Source: Pedobacter heparinus DSM 2366
GTDB lineage: Bacteria; Bacteroidota; Bacteroidia; Sphingobacteriales; Sphingobacteriaceae
Reading direction: 5' to 3'
Assembly: GCF_000023825.1 (NCBI RefSeq)
Contig: NC_013061.1
Span: 868,001-932,000, forward strand
DNA: 64,000 nt
Below the pieces are notes generated by a model, which did no database searches, was not told where the DNA came from, and saw nothing but the letters and a program-made list of their open reading frames with translations. The translations under genes were made by a program, and so were the position numbers. Positions 35,311-44,580 of this stretch are shown here, piece after piece. The first letter of the stretch is position 1; every line of letters starts with the position of its first letter.

Positions 35311-37086
35311 ATGAAAAAGAAATCATTTTTATCCGCAATAACCTTTCTTTTTTTTACCAGCATACTTGGCCTGGTTTCCTGTAAAAAGTATCTTGACCTG
35401 TCGCCACCATCCGCATTTGATGAAAAGTTTGTGTTCAGCAATGTGGCCAATACTACCAGTGCCCTGATGGGTGTTTATGAACAGCTGACCGGCGACAATG
35501 GCTATGGAAGCAGGTTGAGCATGATGTACCCCTACGATACGGACGAATTTATAGGTGTTACCAATGCTTCTGCACCTGATAACAATTCGCGCGACCTTTC
35601 GCGGTATAACCTGCAACCTACAAACGGACAGCTTACCCTGCCTTTTCAACAATTGTATACCGGAGTGGAGCGGGCCAATATCTGCATCAAGAACATTCCG
35701 GCAATGGCCATGTACAGCAGCGGCTCGGAAACTGAGAAACAGCAGCTCCGCAGGTTATACGGCGAGGCGCTTACCCTGCGTGCGCAGTTTTATCTGGAAC
35801 TGCTCAGGAACTGGGGGGATCTTCCGGCCATATTTGAACCGGCAATTGACCAGGCAGATCTTTACCTGCCAAAAACAGATCGCGATGTGATTTACGACCG
35901 TTTGCTGGATGATCTTAAATTGGCCGCCGAGCTGGTGCCCTGGCGTAATGATCCGGGTGTGGTAGCGGATGAACGCATTACCAAAGGAGCTGTAAAAGGC
36001 TTAAGGGCACGTATTGCCCTTTTCAGAGGTGGATATGCGTTAAGAAGGGAACCACAGCAGATGGAACGGAAAGCAGATTACCTGAAATATTACCAGATTG
36101 CGCGCGATGAATGTAATGAGGTGATGCAGCGCCGGGATAAACATACACTCAATCCGAATTTCCAGGATATATTCAAAAATAATATTGATGCTTTTAAAAT
36201 AGAGCCCAACGGTGAAGTAATGTTTGAAGTGGCCCTGGGTAAGGACATTAGCGGACGTATTGGTTATTATGACGGCCCGCGCTTTTATGTTTCTTCTACC
36301 ACTGCTCAACAGGGTAACAGCTCTGTTAGGGCTGTGCCCGTATATTTTTATGCATTTAATGAATTGGATACCCGAAGGGATGTTACGCTGGCGCCTTATT
36401 ACAACAATGCCGACAAGACCAAAGCGGTGCAAACCATGGTAAACATGACCTGCGGTAAGTTCAGGGCCGACTGGTGGAATCCGGCGCCAACTTCTGCCAG
36501 TCAGCAAACCGGCATCAACTGGCCTATTCTTCGGTTCTCGGATGTACTGCTGATGTTTGCTGAAGCTGAAAATGAACTAAACAATGGTCCAAGTCCGGCT
36601 GCAAAAACAGCGTATGAAGAGGTGAGAAAACGTGCTTTTAAAGGCAATGAAAGTGCTATAGGCATTACCCCGGGTGGTAAAGCCGATTTTTTTAATGCCA
36701 TTGTAAACGAACGGTATTTTGAGTTCGGCGGAGAAGGAGTTAGGAAATATGACCTGATCCGCTGGAACCTCCTGGCTGCCAGGATCAGTGAGACAAGGGC
36801 AAATTATACCAAAATGCTGAACAAACAGGCCCCTTACAATAATCTGCCACAGAATATGTATTATAAAACAGCCTCTCCGGATGTGATTTTCAGCAATTCA
36901 TTGTATGCTCCAACTCCGGCAACTTTACCTACCGGATATACCAGGGTAGCCTGGGTAAGTTCCATTACAACTACCTGGATTACCAATTTTGCCCAGTATT
37001 TTAAGCCCGATCACAGCGAACTGATGCCTTTGCCACAATCTGTGGTAGAATCGAATCCAAAGCTAAAGCAGGATTATGGCTACTAA
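35311..37086 (+). CDS. SusD/RagB-like glycan-binding lipoprotein, 591 aa
   Basis: The lipoprotein signal (FTSILGLVSCKKYLDL, Cys24) is followed by the SusD core: ALTLRAQFYLELLRNWGDLP, INWPILRFSDVLLMFAEAEN and NERYFEFGGEGVRKYDLIRW. It is about 100 residues longer than its counterpart at 10100, mainly in the C-terminal half. It should cap the SusC channel on the cell surface. It starts 17 nt after susC, and its last codons overlap the start of the lyase-like gene by 11 nt, so expression of the three is probably coupled. Confidence 0.94.
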   Translation: MKKKSFLSAITFLFFTSILGLVSCKKYLDLSPPSAFDEKFVFSNVANTTSALMGVYEQLTGDNGYGSRLSMMYPYDTDEFIGVTNASAPDNNSRDLSRYNLQPTNGQLTLPFQQLYTGVERANICIKNIPAMAMYSSGSETEKQQLRRLYGEALTLRAQFYLELLRNWGDLPAIFEPAIDQADLYLPKTDRDVIYDRLLDDLKLAAELVPWRNDPGVVADERITKGAVKGLRARIALFRGGYALRREPQQMERKADYLKYYQIARDECNEVMQRRDKHTLNPNFQDIFKNNIDAFKIEPNGEVMFEVALGKDISGRIGYYDGPRFYVSSTTAQQGNSSVRAVPVYFYAFNELDTRRDVTLAPYYNNADKTKAVQTMVNMTCGKFRADWWNPAPTSASQQTGINWPILRFSDVLLMFAEAENELNNGPSPAAKTAYEEVRKRAFKGNESAIGITPGGKADFFNAIVNERYFEFGGEGVRKYDLIRWNLLAARISETRANYTKMLNKQAPYNNLPQNMYYKTASPDVIFSNSLYAPTPATLPTGYTRVAWVSSITTTWITNFAQYFKPDHSELMPLPQSVVESNPKLKQDYGY

Positions 37087-40000
37087 GGTATGGTGCTTTT
37101 TTCTCTGCTGGTTTACACTGGGTAATTTGCATGCACAAAGTCCGGCTACGGTAAGCTGGGCCTTAACAGCTAATCAAAGTGCATCCGTAACGGGCAACAT
37201 TACAGCAGCTGTTCAGCAGCTTGCGGGCTTAACCATCCAGGACTACATCAGCGGGGGACAGCGGACTTTGCCTCCTGGGGGTACTTGGCCTGCCCAGACT
37301 GTGCCAGATACTACACGGTTTATGCAATTTGCATTGAGCCCCCTTAGCGGAAATGATTTAAATGTTAGTTCGGTAGCCTTGATGATCAGTTTTTATGGTT
37401 CCAGTGCCGGACGTGTAAACATGGCCTGGTCTACCGATAGTGTTCATTTTACAAACCTGACCTCAAACTTTTCACTGGTATCAGGTACAACACCTACATC
37501 CTATACTTTTGGCGGACTGAACATTACTGTGCCAAGCGGCAAAAAGTTGTATTTCAGGATTTCTCCCTGGACAGCCAGTGTCATAAATAATAAATACCTG
37601 CTCATCAGGAATGTGTCCATCAGCGGAACTACCAATGTTTCCCCATTTGCCAGCTGGAGCTTAACTGCAAACCAGACAGCCAGTGTTACCGGTCAGGTTA
37701 CTGCACCGGTACAGGTGCTTTCCGGACTTAAGGTAAACAATTACATTTCCGGCAGCGGAGGTCAGCGCATTTTACCGCTGAATGGGAACTGGCCTGCTAA
37801 TACCGGTGCAGATAGCAACAGGTATGTGCAGTATGCTGTAAACCCGGCCGCGGGCTATAATTTTGTGGTAAGCCAGGTTAAGGTGCCCCTTAGTTTTAAT
37901 TCCTCTGCTTATGCACATGCGCGGATCTGCTGGTCAACAGATGGGACCACCTTTACCAATTTAAACCCCGATGTAACACTGACATCTGGTTCAGTACCTG
38001 CTGTAATTACCTTTGCAAACCTGAACATTCCGGTTACAGATAACCGTACTTTTTACCTCCGGGTATATCCATGGACAACCAGCGGATTCAGTGATGGCAG
38101 ATACCTGGTCTCAAAAGATGTTGTCGTCAGTGGCAGTAGCGAGGTTAGTCCGCAGCTGGCCTTTCCAGGAGCGGAAGGTGGAGGACGTTATACCAAAGGC
38201 GGTCGCGGAGGGGATATTTATTATGTGACCAATTTGAACGACAACCTGGCCGGAAGCCTGCGCGATGCGGTATCGCAACCCAACCGTACGGTACTGTTTA
38301 AAGTATCTGGCACGATCAATCTGCAAAGTGCCATAACCATTACTAAAGATAACATCACTATTGCTGGTCAGACTGCTCCGGGAGACGGTATTTGCCTGAA
38401 GAATTATGGACTGGGCATACGTGCAAACCAGGTTATCGTAAGGTATATCCGTTCCCGTCCGGGAGATGTGATCACAGTGCCGGGTGATTCTTCTAAAGTG
38501 GTGGATGCGATGTACAACAATTTTGGCAGTCCCATCAGTCAGCCTTACAACAACATCATGATTGATCATTGCTCTATGAGCTGGTCTACCGATGAAGTAG
38601 GCTCTTTTTATGCGGTTTCGAAGTTTACCCTGCAATGGAGTATGCTGAGTGAAAGCCTGTACCAGTCGCTCCATACCAAAGGTACCCCACACGGATATGG
38701 TGGAATATGGGGTGGCCAGAACGCCTCGTTCCATCATAATTTACTGGCAAGTAACTCTAACAGGAACCCGCGTTTTTCCGGGAGCACTACCAGTTTACAG
38801 CCGGAACTTGAATATGCAGATTTTAGAAATAATGTGATCTTTAACTGGGTAGGATCGCCTTATGGCGGTGCCGGGGGGCATTATAACATGGTGAACAATT
38901 ACCATAAGGCCGGGCCGGCAACTACAGGTGGGGCTGGCAGTTCGGCCACGAACCGTAAAAACCGCATCCTTTTATTCCCCAGCTTCAGCACTACCCTGGC
39001 GGGGGACACTGTGTTTGGTGCTAAATTTTATATTGACGGCAATTACGTACATGGCTTTCCGGATGTTACAGCTGATAATTGGACAAAAGGTGTGCAGTTA
39101 GATAGTTATTATGATGCTGCAGCAATGAAGGCTGCAGGAAAGGTATCGACCGCTTTTCCTTACAGCCCTGTAGTAACGCAAACCGCTGAAGCAGCTTTTG
39201 ATGCGGTCATGAACAGTGCCGGAGCCATTTTGCCCCGCCGCGATACGGTTGACAGACGGATCATTAAAGAAACCAGAACGGGCACCGCAACCTATGAGGA
39301 CAGCAGCTATGTGGCTGCAGGTATGGGACACCCTTCGGGTATCATAGACAGCCAGAACACTGTTGGAGGCTGGCCTGTACTGAGCAGTACCACTTATGCT
39401 AGAGATACTGATAATGACGGCCTGCCGGATTGGTGGGAAAAAATGACACAGGGTTCTGCTACAGATTCGACCGGGCTGGATAGGAATACCTATGCTGCAG
39501 ATGGTTATACCCTGCTTGAAAAATACCTTAATGGTATACCCTCACCCGATCAACAGGTTACGTTTATGGCAATCAATGCCCAAAAAGGCGGACTGGATAC
39601 CGTTAAGGTCGATTTTAATATTGACTGGGCAAAGGACCAGTTTAAGCTCGGATTATACAGGTCTACAGACAGCCTGTCATTTACAAAAATTACAGAAATT
39701 ACGGCTTCAATAAATCAAACTGCTTATCTGTTGAAAGATAATGCCGCACCCGGGCAAACTGTTCATTATAAAATTGGGAGTAAACGCATCGATGGTACGG
39801 GAAGCACCGTTTACAGCAATACGGTAAGCATTCACCATAACCCTTTAATGCTGAAACGTAGTTCAACACTGCCTAAAATGCCGGATACCAGTATTGTAAA
39901 AGAACTGAAAAAATTAAAGCTGTATCCAAATCCGGTGACAGGCATATTAAAGGTTAACCATTCAAAAGCCAACCCATCGGCAATGATGACTGTTTATACC

Positions 40001-40147
40001 ATAACCGGCCGAAAAGTAATTGTCAAATCCATTCAAAATGGCATAATGCAAACTGAAATAGACGCTACTGATTTGCCGCAGGGCTCTTATATCATCGAGT
40101 TCAATAATATCAGCGAAAGGCAAAGCGGGCTTTTCATAAAAATATAA
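37076..40147 (+). CDS. Multidomain pectate-lyase-fold protein with T9SS sorting domain
   Basis: Order: signal peptide (CFFLCWFTLGNLHAQ); two 165-residue repeats at about 24-190 and 195-360, both opening SW[AS]LTANQ[ST]ASVTG and closing with ISPWT/VYPWTT and VSG; a PL1-type right-handed beta-helix at about 360-800 (LAFPGAEGGGRYTKGGRGGD, IMIDHCSMSWSTDE, YGGIWGGQNASFHHN); a fibronectin-III-like stretch; and a C-terminal type IX sorting domain from about 947 (LKLYPNPVTGILKV to GLFIKI). It is therefore secreted through T9SS, probably to the surface. PL1 enzymes cleave polygalacturonate by beta-elimination, but the amino-sugar genes around it argue against plain pectin. It overlaps susD by 11 nt. 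Confidence 0.88.
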   Translation: MATKVWCFFLCWFTLGNLHAQSPATVSWALTANQSASVTGNITAAVQQLAGLTIQDYISGGQRTLPPGGTWPAQTVPDTTRFMQFALSPLSGNDLNVSSVALMISFYGSSAGRVNMAWSTDSVHFTNLTSNFSLVSGTTPTSYTFGGLNITVPSGKKLYFRISPWTASVINNKYLLIRNVSISGTTNVSPFASWSLTANQTASVTGQVTAPVQVLSGLKVNNYISGSGGQRILPLNGNWPANTGADSNRYVQYAVNPAAGYNFVVSQVKVPLSFNSSAYAHARICWSTDGTTFTNLNPDVTLTSGSVPAVITFANLNIPVTDNRTFYLRVYPWTTSGFSDGRYLVSKDVVVSGSSEVSPQLAFPGAEGGGRYTKGGRGGDIYYVTNLNDNLAGSLRDAVSQPNRTVLFKVSGTINLQSAITITKDNITIAGQTAPGDGICLKNYGLGIRANQVIVRYIRSRPGDVITVPGDSSKVVDAMYNNFGSPISQPYNNIMIDHCSMSWSTDEVGSFYAVSKFTLQWSMLSESLYQSLHTKGTPHGYGGIWGGQNASFHHNLLASNSNRNPRFSGSTTSLQPELEYADFRNNVIFNWVGSPYGGAGGHYNMVNNYHKAGPATTGGAGSSATNRKNRILLFPSFSTTLAGDTVFGAKFYIDGNYVHGFPDVTADNWTKGVQLDSYYDAAAMKAAGKVSTAFPYSPVVTQTAEAAFDAVMNSAGAILPRRDTVDRRIIKETRTGTATYEDSSYVAAGMGHPSGIIDSQNTVGGWPVLSSTTYARDTDNDGLPDWWEKMTQGSATDSTGLDRNTYAADGYTLLEKYLNGIPSPDQQVTFMAINAQKGGLDTVKVDFNIDWAKDQFKLGLYRSTDSLSFTKITEITASINQTAYLLKDNAAPGQTVHYKIGSKRIDGTGSTVYSNTVSIHHNPLMLKRSSTLPKMPDTSIVKELKKLKLYPNPVTGILKVNHSKANPSAMMTVYTITGRKVIVKSIQNGIMQTEIDATDLPQGSYIIEFNNISERQSGLFIKI

Positions 40148-40196
40148 CCTTAAACTTTATTGAGGGTCTTAACGTTATATATAAAAATAAACTGTT

Positions 40197-42128
40197 ATGA
40201 GAACGCCTGCCAAAATTGTCTGTTTGTTTGTATTCCTGTTCATCGCGACTGTATTCTGTACTGCTTTTCAAAAGGGAAGGCCAGCAGCAAAATCTGTCTT
40301 TCCTTATAAACAGGCAGGGTTAAACATACGGCAGGCTGCGGCACATCTTTTAAGCCGATTTACCTATGGGGCTACACCCGGTCAAATTGATGAGGTAGTA
40401 ACCATGGGACTTGAAAACTGGTTTAACAAACAACTGGAAGGAAATTTGCCGGATGAGGGGCTGCAGGGCAGGTTAAGAAGTTATGATGCCATTCAACTTA
40501 GCAATACAGAGGTGCTGAGCAAATATCCGCCGGGCTTTGTAGTATTGCAAATGGCACTGAAAGACAGTGTGATCAGTAAAGATTCTGTGGGAAAGGCCGT
40601 AGACAAAAAAGCTTACAACGAGCAGATACAGGCTTATATGGCCAGTAAAGGGCTTAAGTCCGATCAGGAGCTGTATAAGCAGTTTATATCACAGCACATA
40701 TTAAGGGCTGCCTATACCAATAACCAGTTGCAGGAAGTGATGTCGGATTTTTGGTTTAACCATTTTAATGTCTCATTTACCAAAGGGGAGTGTGCGCAGT
40801 TTATACCTGCTTATGAAAGGGACGTCATCAGACCAAATGCGCTGGGAAAATTTGATCAGTTGCTGATCGCTTCTGCCAAATCTCCGGCTATGCTGTATTT
40901 TCTCGACAATTTTACCAGTCAGGGTGCAGCAGTTCCTGCCAGTCAGCCTGCTATGGGTATGATGATGGCATCCGAAAGCCCGCAAAAGACAAAACCGGTA
41001 AATATGGCAGCTGTGCCGCCTAAAAACGTGCCTGGGCTGAATGAAAACTATGCCCGGGAAGTAATGGAACTGCATACTCTTGGTGTTGATGGAGGTTATA
41101 CCCAGTCGGATGTTACACAGGCCGCCCGCGTTCTGACAGGCTGGACCATTTATCCGATCAGCAGTTCAGGTTATGGCAGTGCGATGAAAGGCCTGGTCGC
41201 TAAAATCGGGGAAAATAACCTGGCTGCGGAAGGCTTTGTACATGAGGGTGACTTTTTGTTTACACCTAACCGGCATGATAAGGGAGAGAAGGTGGTATTG
41301 GGAAAACGTTTTGAGGCAAATGGTGGCTATGAAGAGGGGGTAGCACTTTTAGAGATGCTGGCCCATCATCCGGCCGCTGCTAATTTTATTTCCAGGAAAC
41401 TGGCTGTACGTTTTGTAAGTGACAATCCTCCGGCCAGCATGATCAGGAAAATGGCCAAGACATTTACCTCGGCAGATGGGGACATCAGGCAGGTGTTGCG
41501 TACCATGGTAAATTCGCCTGAATTCTGGGATGCCAAAGCATTGAGGCAGAAAACCAAATCGCCTTTTGAACTAGCTATAAGTAGTGTACGGGCCGTAAAT
41601 GCCGACATTCAGCAGCCTTATCAGTTGTTTACCTGGATTTCAAGAATGGGGCAGCGGATTTATTATTATCAGGCCCCTACCGGTTTCCCCGACAAGGGGC
41701 AATACTGGATCAATACGGGTTCCTTACTGAGCCGGATGAACTTTGGCCTGGCACTCAGCTCAGGACGCATTCCGGGGGTGGTGGTAAACCTTGCTGCGCT
41801 GAACCCGCAAAAGGGTACTGAAACTGCAGGAAAGGCATTGGTCAGTTATAGTAAAGTAATGATACCTGAGCGAAACCTGGATATGGCTTATCAACAGCTG
41901 ATCCCCTTGTTGCAGGTGCCCGTGCCAGCGGCTAAGATGAATAATGAAGCTGGTAAAACAACCGCTGTCTCCCAGCCTGTGTCTAATAAGTTTTCCGGCA
42001 TGGATGCCGTATCAGGAGCAGAAGAGCTAAATGAGAAGAAGAAAGAAGTTGTTCCGGTAGTGAATAACAACATGTTGGCCCAGGTGGTGGGTATTATCAT
42101 TGGTTCTCCGGAATTTCAAAGGAGATAA
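40197..42128 (+). CDS. DUF1800 family protein
   Basis: Family landmarks are clear: AAAHLLSRFTYGATPGQIDE, MSDFWFNHFNVSFTKG, RPNALGKFDQLLIASAKSPA, NYAREVMELHTLGVDGGYTQ and LTGWTIYP. An N-terminal hydrophobic stretch (IVCLFVFLFIATVFCTAF) signals export. The biochemical role of DUF1800 is unknown; it is usually encoded next to a DUF1501 protein, and none is present here. It is the last gene of the susC-susD-lyase run and ends at a terminator. A lone AACGTTAT at 40171-40178 upstream resembles half of the locus operator but has no partner half. Confidence 0.85.
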   Translation: MRTPAKIVCLFVFLFIATVFCTAFQKGRPAAKSVFPYKQAGLNIRQAAAHLLSRFTYGATPGQIDEVVTMGLENWFNKQLEGNLPDEGLQGRLRSYDAIQLSNTEVLSKYPPGFVVLQMALKDSVISKDSVGKAVDKKAYNEQIQAYMASKGLKSDQELYKQFISQHILRAAYTNNQLQEVMSDFWFNHFNVSFTKGECAQFIPAYERDVIRPNALGKFDQLLIASAKSPAMLYFLDNFTSQGAAVPASQPAMGMMMASESPQKTKPVNMAAVPPKNVPGLNENYAREVMELHTLGVDGGYTQSDVTQAARVLTGWTIYPISSSGYGSAMKGLVAKIGENNLAAEGFVHEGDFLFTPNRHDKGEKVVLGKRFEANGGYEEGVALLEMLAHHPAAANFISRKLAVRFVSDNPPASMIRKMAKTFTSADGDIRQVLRTMVNSPEFWDAKALRQKTKSPFELAISSVRAVNADIQQPYQLFTWISRMGQRIYYYQAPTGFPDKGQYWINTGSLLSRMNFGLALSSGRIPGVVVNLAALNPQKGTETAGKALVSYSKVMIPERNLDMAYQQLIPLLQVPVPAAKMNNEAGKTTAVSQPVSNKFSGMDAVSGAEELNEKKKEVVPVVNNNMLAQVVGIIIGSPEFQRR

Positions 42129-42146
42129 GCTATAATAAAGAATGAT

Positions 42147-42174
42147 AAAGGCGCTTAATAAAAGCGCCTTTTTT
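42147..42174. terminator. Bidirectional intrinsic terminator
   Basis: The 10-bp stem AAAGGCGCTT (42147-42156) / AAGCGCCTTT (42162-42171) with loop AATAA is followed by a T run on the plus strand. An A run (from TAAAG upstream) gives a weak U tract on the minus strand. It separates the DUF1800 gene from the convergent nagB gene. Confidence 0.85.
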
Positions 42175-42176
42175 AT

Positions 42177-42926
42177 TTAAGCTTCACTTAACAGTTCGGC
42201 AGATGCCTTGTCGAAGAAAAATCTGCAATCAGGGTGCAGCTGTAAGATGCTTGAAGGGTATTGATTGCTGACAGGCTGTTCCAGGCTATCTTTTACCGCC
42301 TGTGCTTTTCTGCTGTCGGGTACAGAGCATATAATGTGTTTTGATTTTAAGATCTGTTGGACAGACATGCTAATGGCCTGTGTAGGTACTTCCTCAATGG
42401 TTTTAAACCAGCCTTCACCAAACTGTTGTCTGCGGCACTGCTCATCTAAATTAACGACCAGGTAAGGTCTTTTGGTCTCAAAATCGGCCGGTGGATCATT
42501 AAAGGCCAGGTGGCCGTTTTCGCCGATACCTACCAGGGCAACGTCTATTGGGTTTTGGGTAATGATCTCACCCAGTCGCTGGCATTCTGCTTCCGGATCG
42601 GTTTCTCCGTTAACCAGGTATGCTGCTTTTAAAGGGGATACTTTTTCGAGAAAACGTTCTTTCAGGTATTTTCTGAAGCTGGCTGGTGCCGATTCTGATA
42701 ATCCTATGTATTCATCCAGGTGAAACATAGTCACTTTGCTCCAGTCGATCTCTTCGCTGATCAGTTGATTTAAAGTTTCAAACTGGCTTGCCCCTGTGGC
42801 AAGAATGATGTTTGCTTTACCATTTTTTGCAATGGTTTCCCTGATCAGCGCTGCGGCAGCTTTTCCTGCAGCTTTTCCCAGCTCAACAGGGTTGTTTGTT
42901 ACACTTGTTTCCATTTTTATTGTCAT
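42177..42926 (-). CDS. nagB: Glucosamine-6-phosphate deaminase
   Basis: Characteristic NagB motifs are present: [16 protein letters not shown] (phosphate loop), [10 protein letters not shown] with the catalytic Asp, [20 protein letters not shown] with the Asp/His/Glu set, and an allosteric-type C-terminus. Length 249 aa is usual. The enzyme converts glucosamine-6-phosphate to fructose-6-phosphate and ammonia in the cytoplasm, the last step of GlcNAc catabolism. It is the second gene of a minus-strand unit led by the GH109-like gene (29-nt gap), opposite the operon that carries nagA. Confidence 0.93.
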   Translation of the reverse strand: MTIKMETSVTNNPVELGKAAGKAAAALIRETIAKNGKANIILATGASQFETLNQLISEEIDWSKVTMFHLDEYIGLSESAPASFRKYLKERFLEKVSPLKAAYLVNGETDPEAECQRLGEIITQNPIDVALVGIGENGHLAFNDPPADFETKRPYLVVNLDEQCRRQQFGEGWFKTIEEVPTQAISMSVQQILKSKHIICSVPDSRKAQAVKDSLEQPVSNQYPSSILQLHPDCRFFFDKASAELLSEA

Positions 42927-42955
42927 CCGTATTTTTTCAGTGGTTGTATGCTTTT

Positions 42956-44380
42956 TTAAATTACACCTGTTGTTCCTCCTTTAGAAAGGGAAATGTCTAC
43001 CGGCAAATTTTTCTTCCAGGACCCGCCGGTAAAATCAGGCACATCGATAGAATTGGAACGGTTGTTTACAGACCATTCACTAAGTGGAAGAATAGAACTC
43101 CATAAGGCTGCATCGTAAACATCCTGATCAAGCGGCAGGCCGTTGCGCAGGCAATCTATCGTCCGCCAATCCATTAAAAAGTCCATTCCCCCATGTCCAC
43201 CAACCGCTTTGGCCATTTCACCGATCTTCCGAACCAGGTTTGGCGTATACTTTTCTTCCAGTGCTTTCATTTCAGCATCTGTAAGCCAGCCTTCATGACT
43301 GTTAGAAATCCGGCCCGGCAGGGGGTATTTTTGTGCCGTACCTTTTGTTCCGCTTATCAGGTGCAGGCGGGAGTATGGCCTTGGCGAAGTCACATCGTGC
43401 TGCACCATAATGGTACGCCCAAGATGTGTTTTAATTGTGGTGGTACTCATGTTTCCCCTATAGGCTTTACCTACATAAGGTTTGTAAAAAGGATCCTTAG
43501 CCGCCAGTTCTGTAGCCATTTCGTTCATCATAAAGTCATTGCTCGAAACAGATACCAGAAACTTCATCTGGTCGCCACGATTAATGTTCATGACCTGACA
43601 GATTGGACCCAGACCATGGGTAGGATAAAGATTTCCCTTGTGTTTAATGTTTTCTTTCAACCTCCACATCTCGTAGTATTTGGACTTCGAAAAGTTCCCT
43701 TCCAGCAGGTCGTGGATGTAAGCACCTTCACCATGGATGATATCGCCAAAATAACCTTGTCTTGCCATGTTTAAGGTCAGCATTTCAAAAAAATCGTAGC
43801 AGCAGTTTTCCAGCATCATACAATGTTTCTTTGTACGTTCTGAGGTGTGTACCAGTTGCCAGCATTCTTCAAGTGAAGTAGCTGCAGGCACTTCAGTACA
43901 TACGTGTTTACCATGGTTCATGGCATATACAGCTATCGGGGTATGTAAATCCCAGGGTGTGGCAATATAAACCAGGTCAATGTCATCACGTTCGCACAGT
44001 TTTTTCCAGTCTTCTTCCTTTTTGGTATAAACTACAGGCTTATGTATGGTGTTTTTTAAGTTCTGAAAAGAGGTATCCGTTCTTTCCGGGCGGATATCAC
44101 ATAGGGCATTGATGCTTGTGCCGGCAATCCTTGCCATTCGTTTTACAGCTGCGGTACCCCTGTTGCCCAGGCCTATAAAACCAATGCGCACCGTATCCAG
44201 TTTTGGGGCCGCGTAGCCACTCATGTTAAATTCCTGTTTGTGCAGCTTTGTGGCCAGTTTTAGGGTCTGGTCTGAAGTTGGCAGTTCCCGGCCGGTATAT
44301 GCAGATAAAATACCCGAACCTGCCAGTCCCAGACCTGCCATACCACCGAGCTTTAAAAAATCTCTTCTGTTGTTCTTCAT
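42956..44380 (-). CDS. GH109-like NAD-dependent exported protein (Gfo/Idh/MocA fold)
   Basis: The start at 44378-44380 gives a Tat signal ([20 protein letters not shown]); an earlier Met would add 13 non-matching residues. The mature protein has a Rossmann nucleotide motif, [18 protein letters not shown], and a substrate domain with [14 protein letters not shown] and [20 protein letters not shown], features I associate with family 109 alpha-N-acetylgalactosaminidases. GH109 enzymes use bound NAD in a redox-assisted cleavage and are folded with cofactor before Tat export. Its pairing with nagB supports a HexNAc substrate; alpha-GalNAc is the family expectation, not proven here. Operator-like site C lies 90 bp upstream. 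Confidence 0.82.
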   Translation of the reverse strand: MKNNRRDFLKLGGMAGLGLAGSGILSAYTGRELPTSDQTLKLATKLHKQEFNMSGYAAPKLDTVRIGFIGLGNRGTAAVKRMARIAGTSINALCDIRPERTDTSFQNLKNTIHKPVVYTKKEEDWKKLCERDDIDLVYIATPWDLHTPIAVYAMNHGKHVCTEVPAATSLEECWQLVHTSERTKKHCMMLENCCYDFFEMLTLNMARQGYFGDIIHGEGAYIHDLLEGNFSKSKYYEMWRLKENIKHKGNLYPTHGLGPICQVMNINRGDQMKFLVSVSSNDFMMNEMATELAAKDPFYKPYVGKAYRGNMSTTTIKTHLGRTIMVQHDVTSPRPYSRLHLISGTKGTAQKYPLPGRISNSHEGWLTDAEMKALEEKYTPNLVRKIGEMAKAVGGHGGMDFLMDWRTIDCLRNGLPLDQDVYDAALWSSILPLSEWSVNNRSNSIDVPDFTGGSWKKNLPVDISLSKGGTTGVI

Positions 44381-44469
44381 TAACTGTATGATTAAAATGA
44401 TGGTTGAGTTTTGATTCAAAGCTATTAAATGACTTTTAAGAATCTGACCATATCAGGGAATAAAACAGC

Positions 44470-44493
44470 GAGAACGTTATCGGTAACGTTGCC
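44470..44493. promoter_or_regulatory. Candidate LacI-family operator, site C
   Basis: A 24-bp palindrome has left half GAGAACGTTATC (44470-44481) and right half GGTAACGTTGCC (44482-44493). It matches site B in 18 or more positions and lies in the divergent region between the GH109-like gene (start 44380) and the transporter gene (start 44581). The inferred consensus is GAGAACGTTATCG followed by ATAACGTTCTC. Confidence 0.7.
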
Positions 44494-44580
44494 ATTCATT
44501 TATCTGTACTATAGCCTTTTATTGTGTATTGATATCATTAGTTTCGTTTTTCAAAAAAATTATAAATAACCTATTCCAAG

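Noticed and set aside
38111..38737. 208-aa minus-strand open frame inside the pectate-lyase-like gene
   Set aside because: Overlaps the conserved beta-helix coding region and has unlikely composition.
40171..40178. AACGTTAT as a fourth LacI operator before the DUF1800 gene
   Set aside because: Only one half-site; the symmetric partner is absent.
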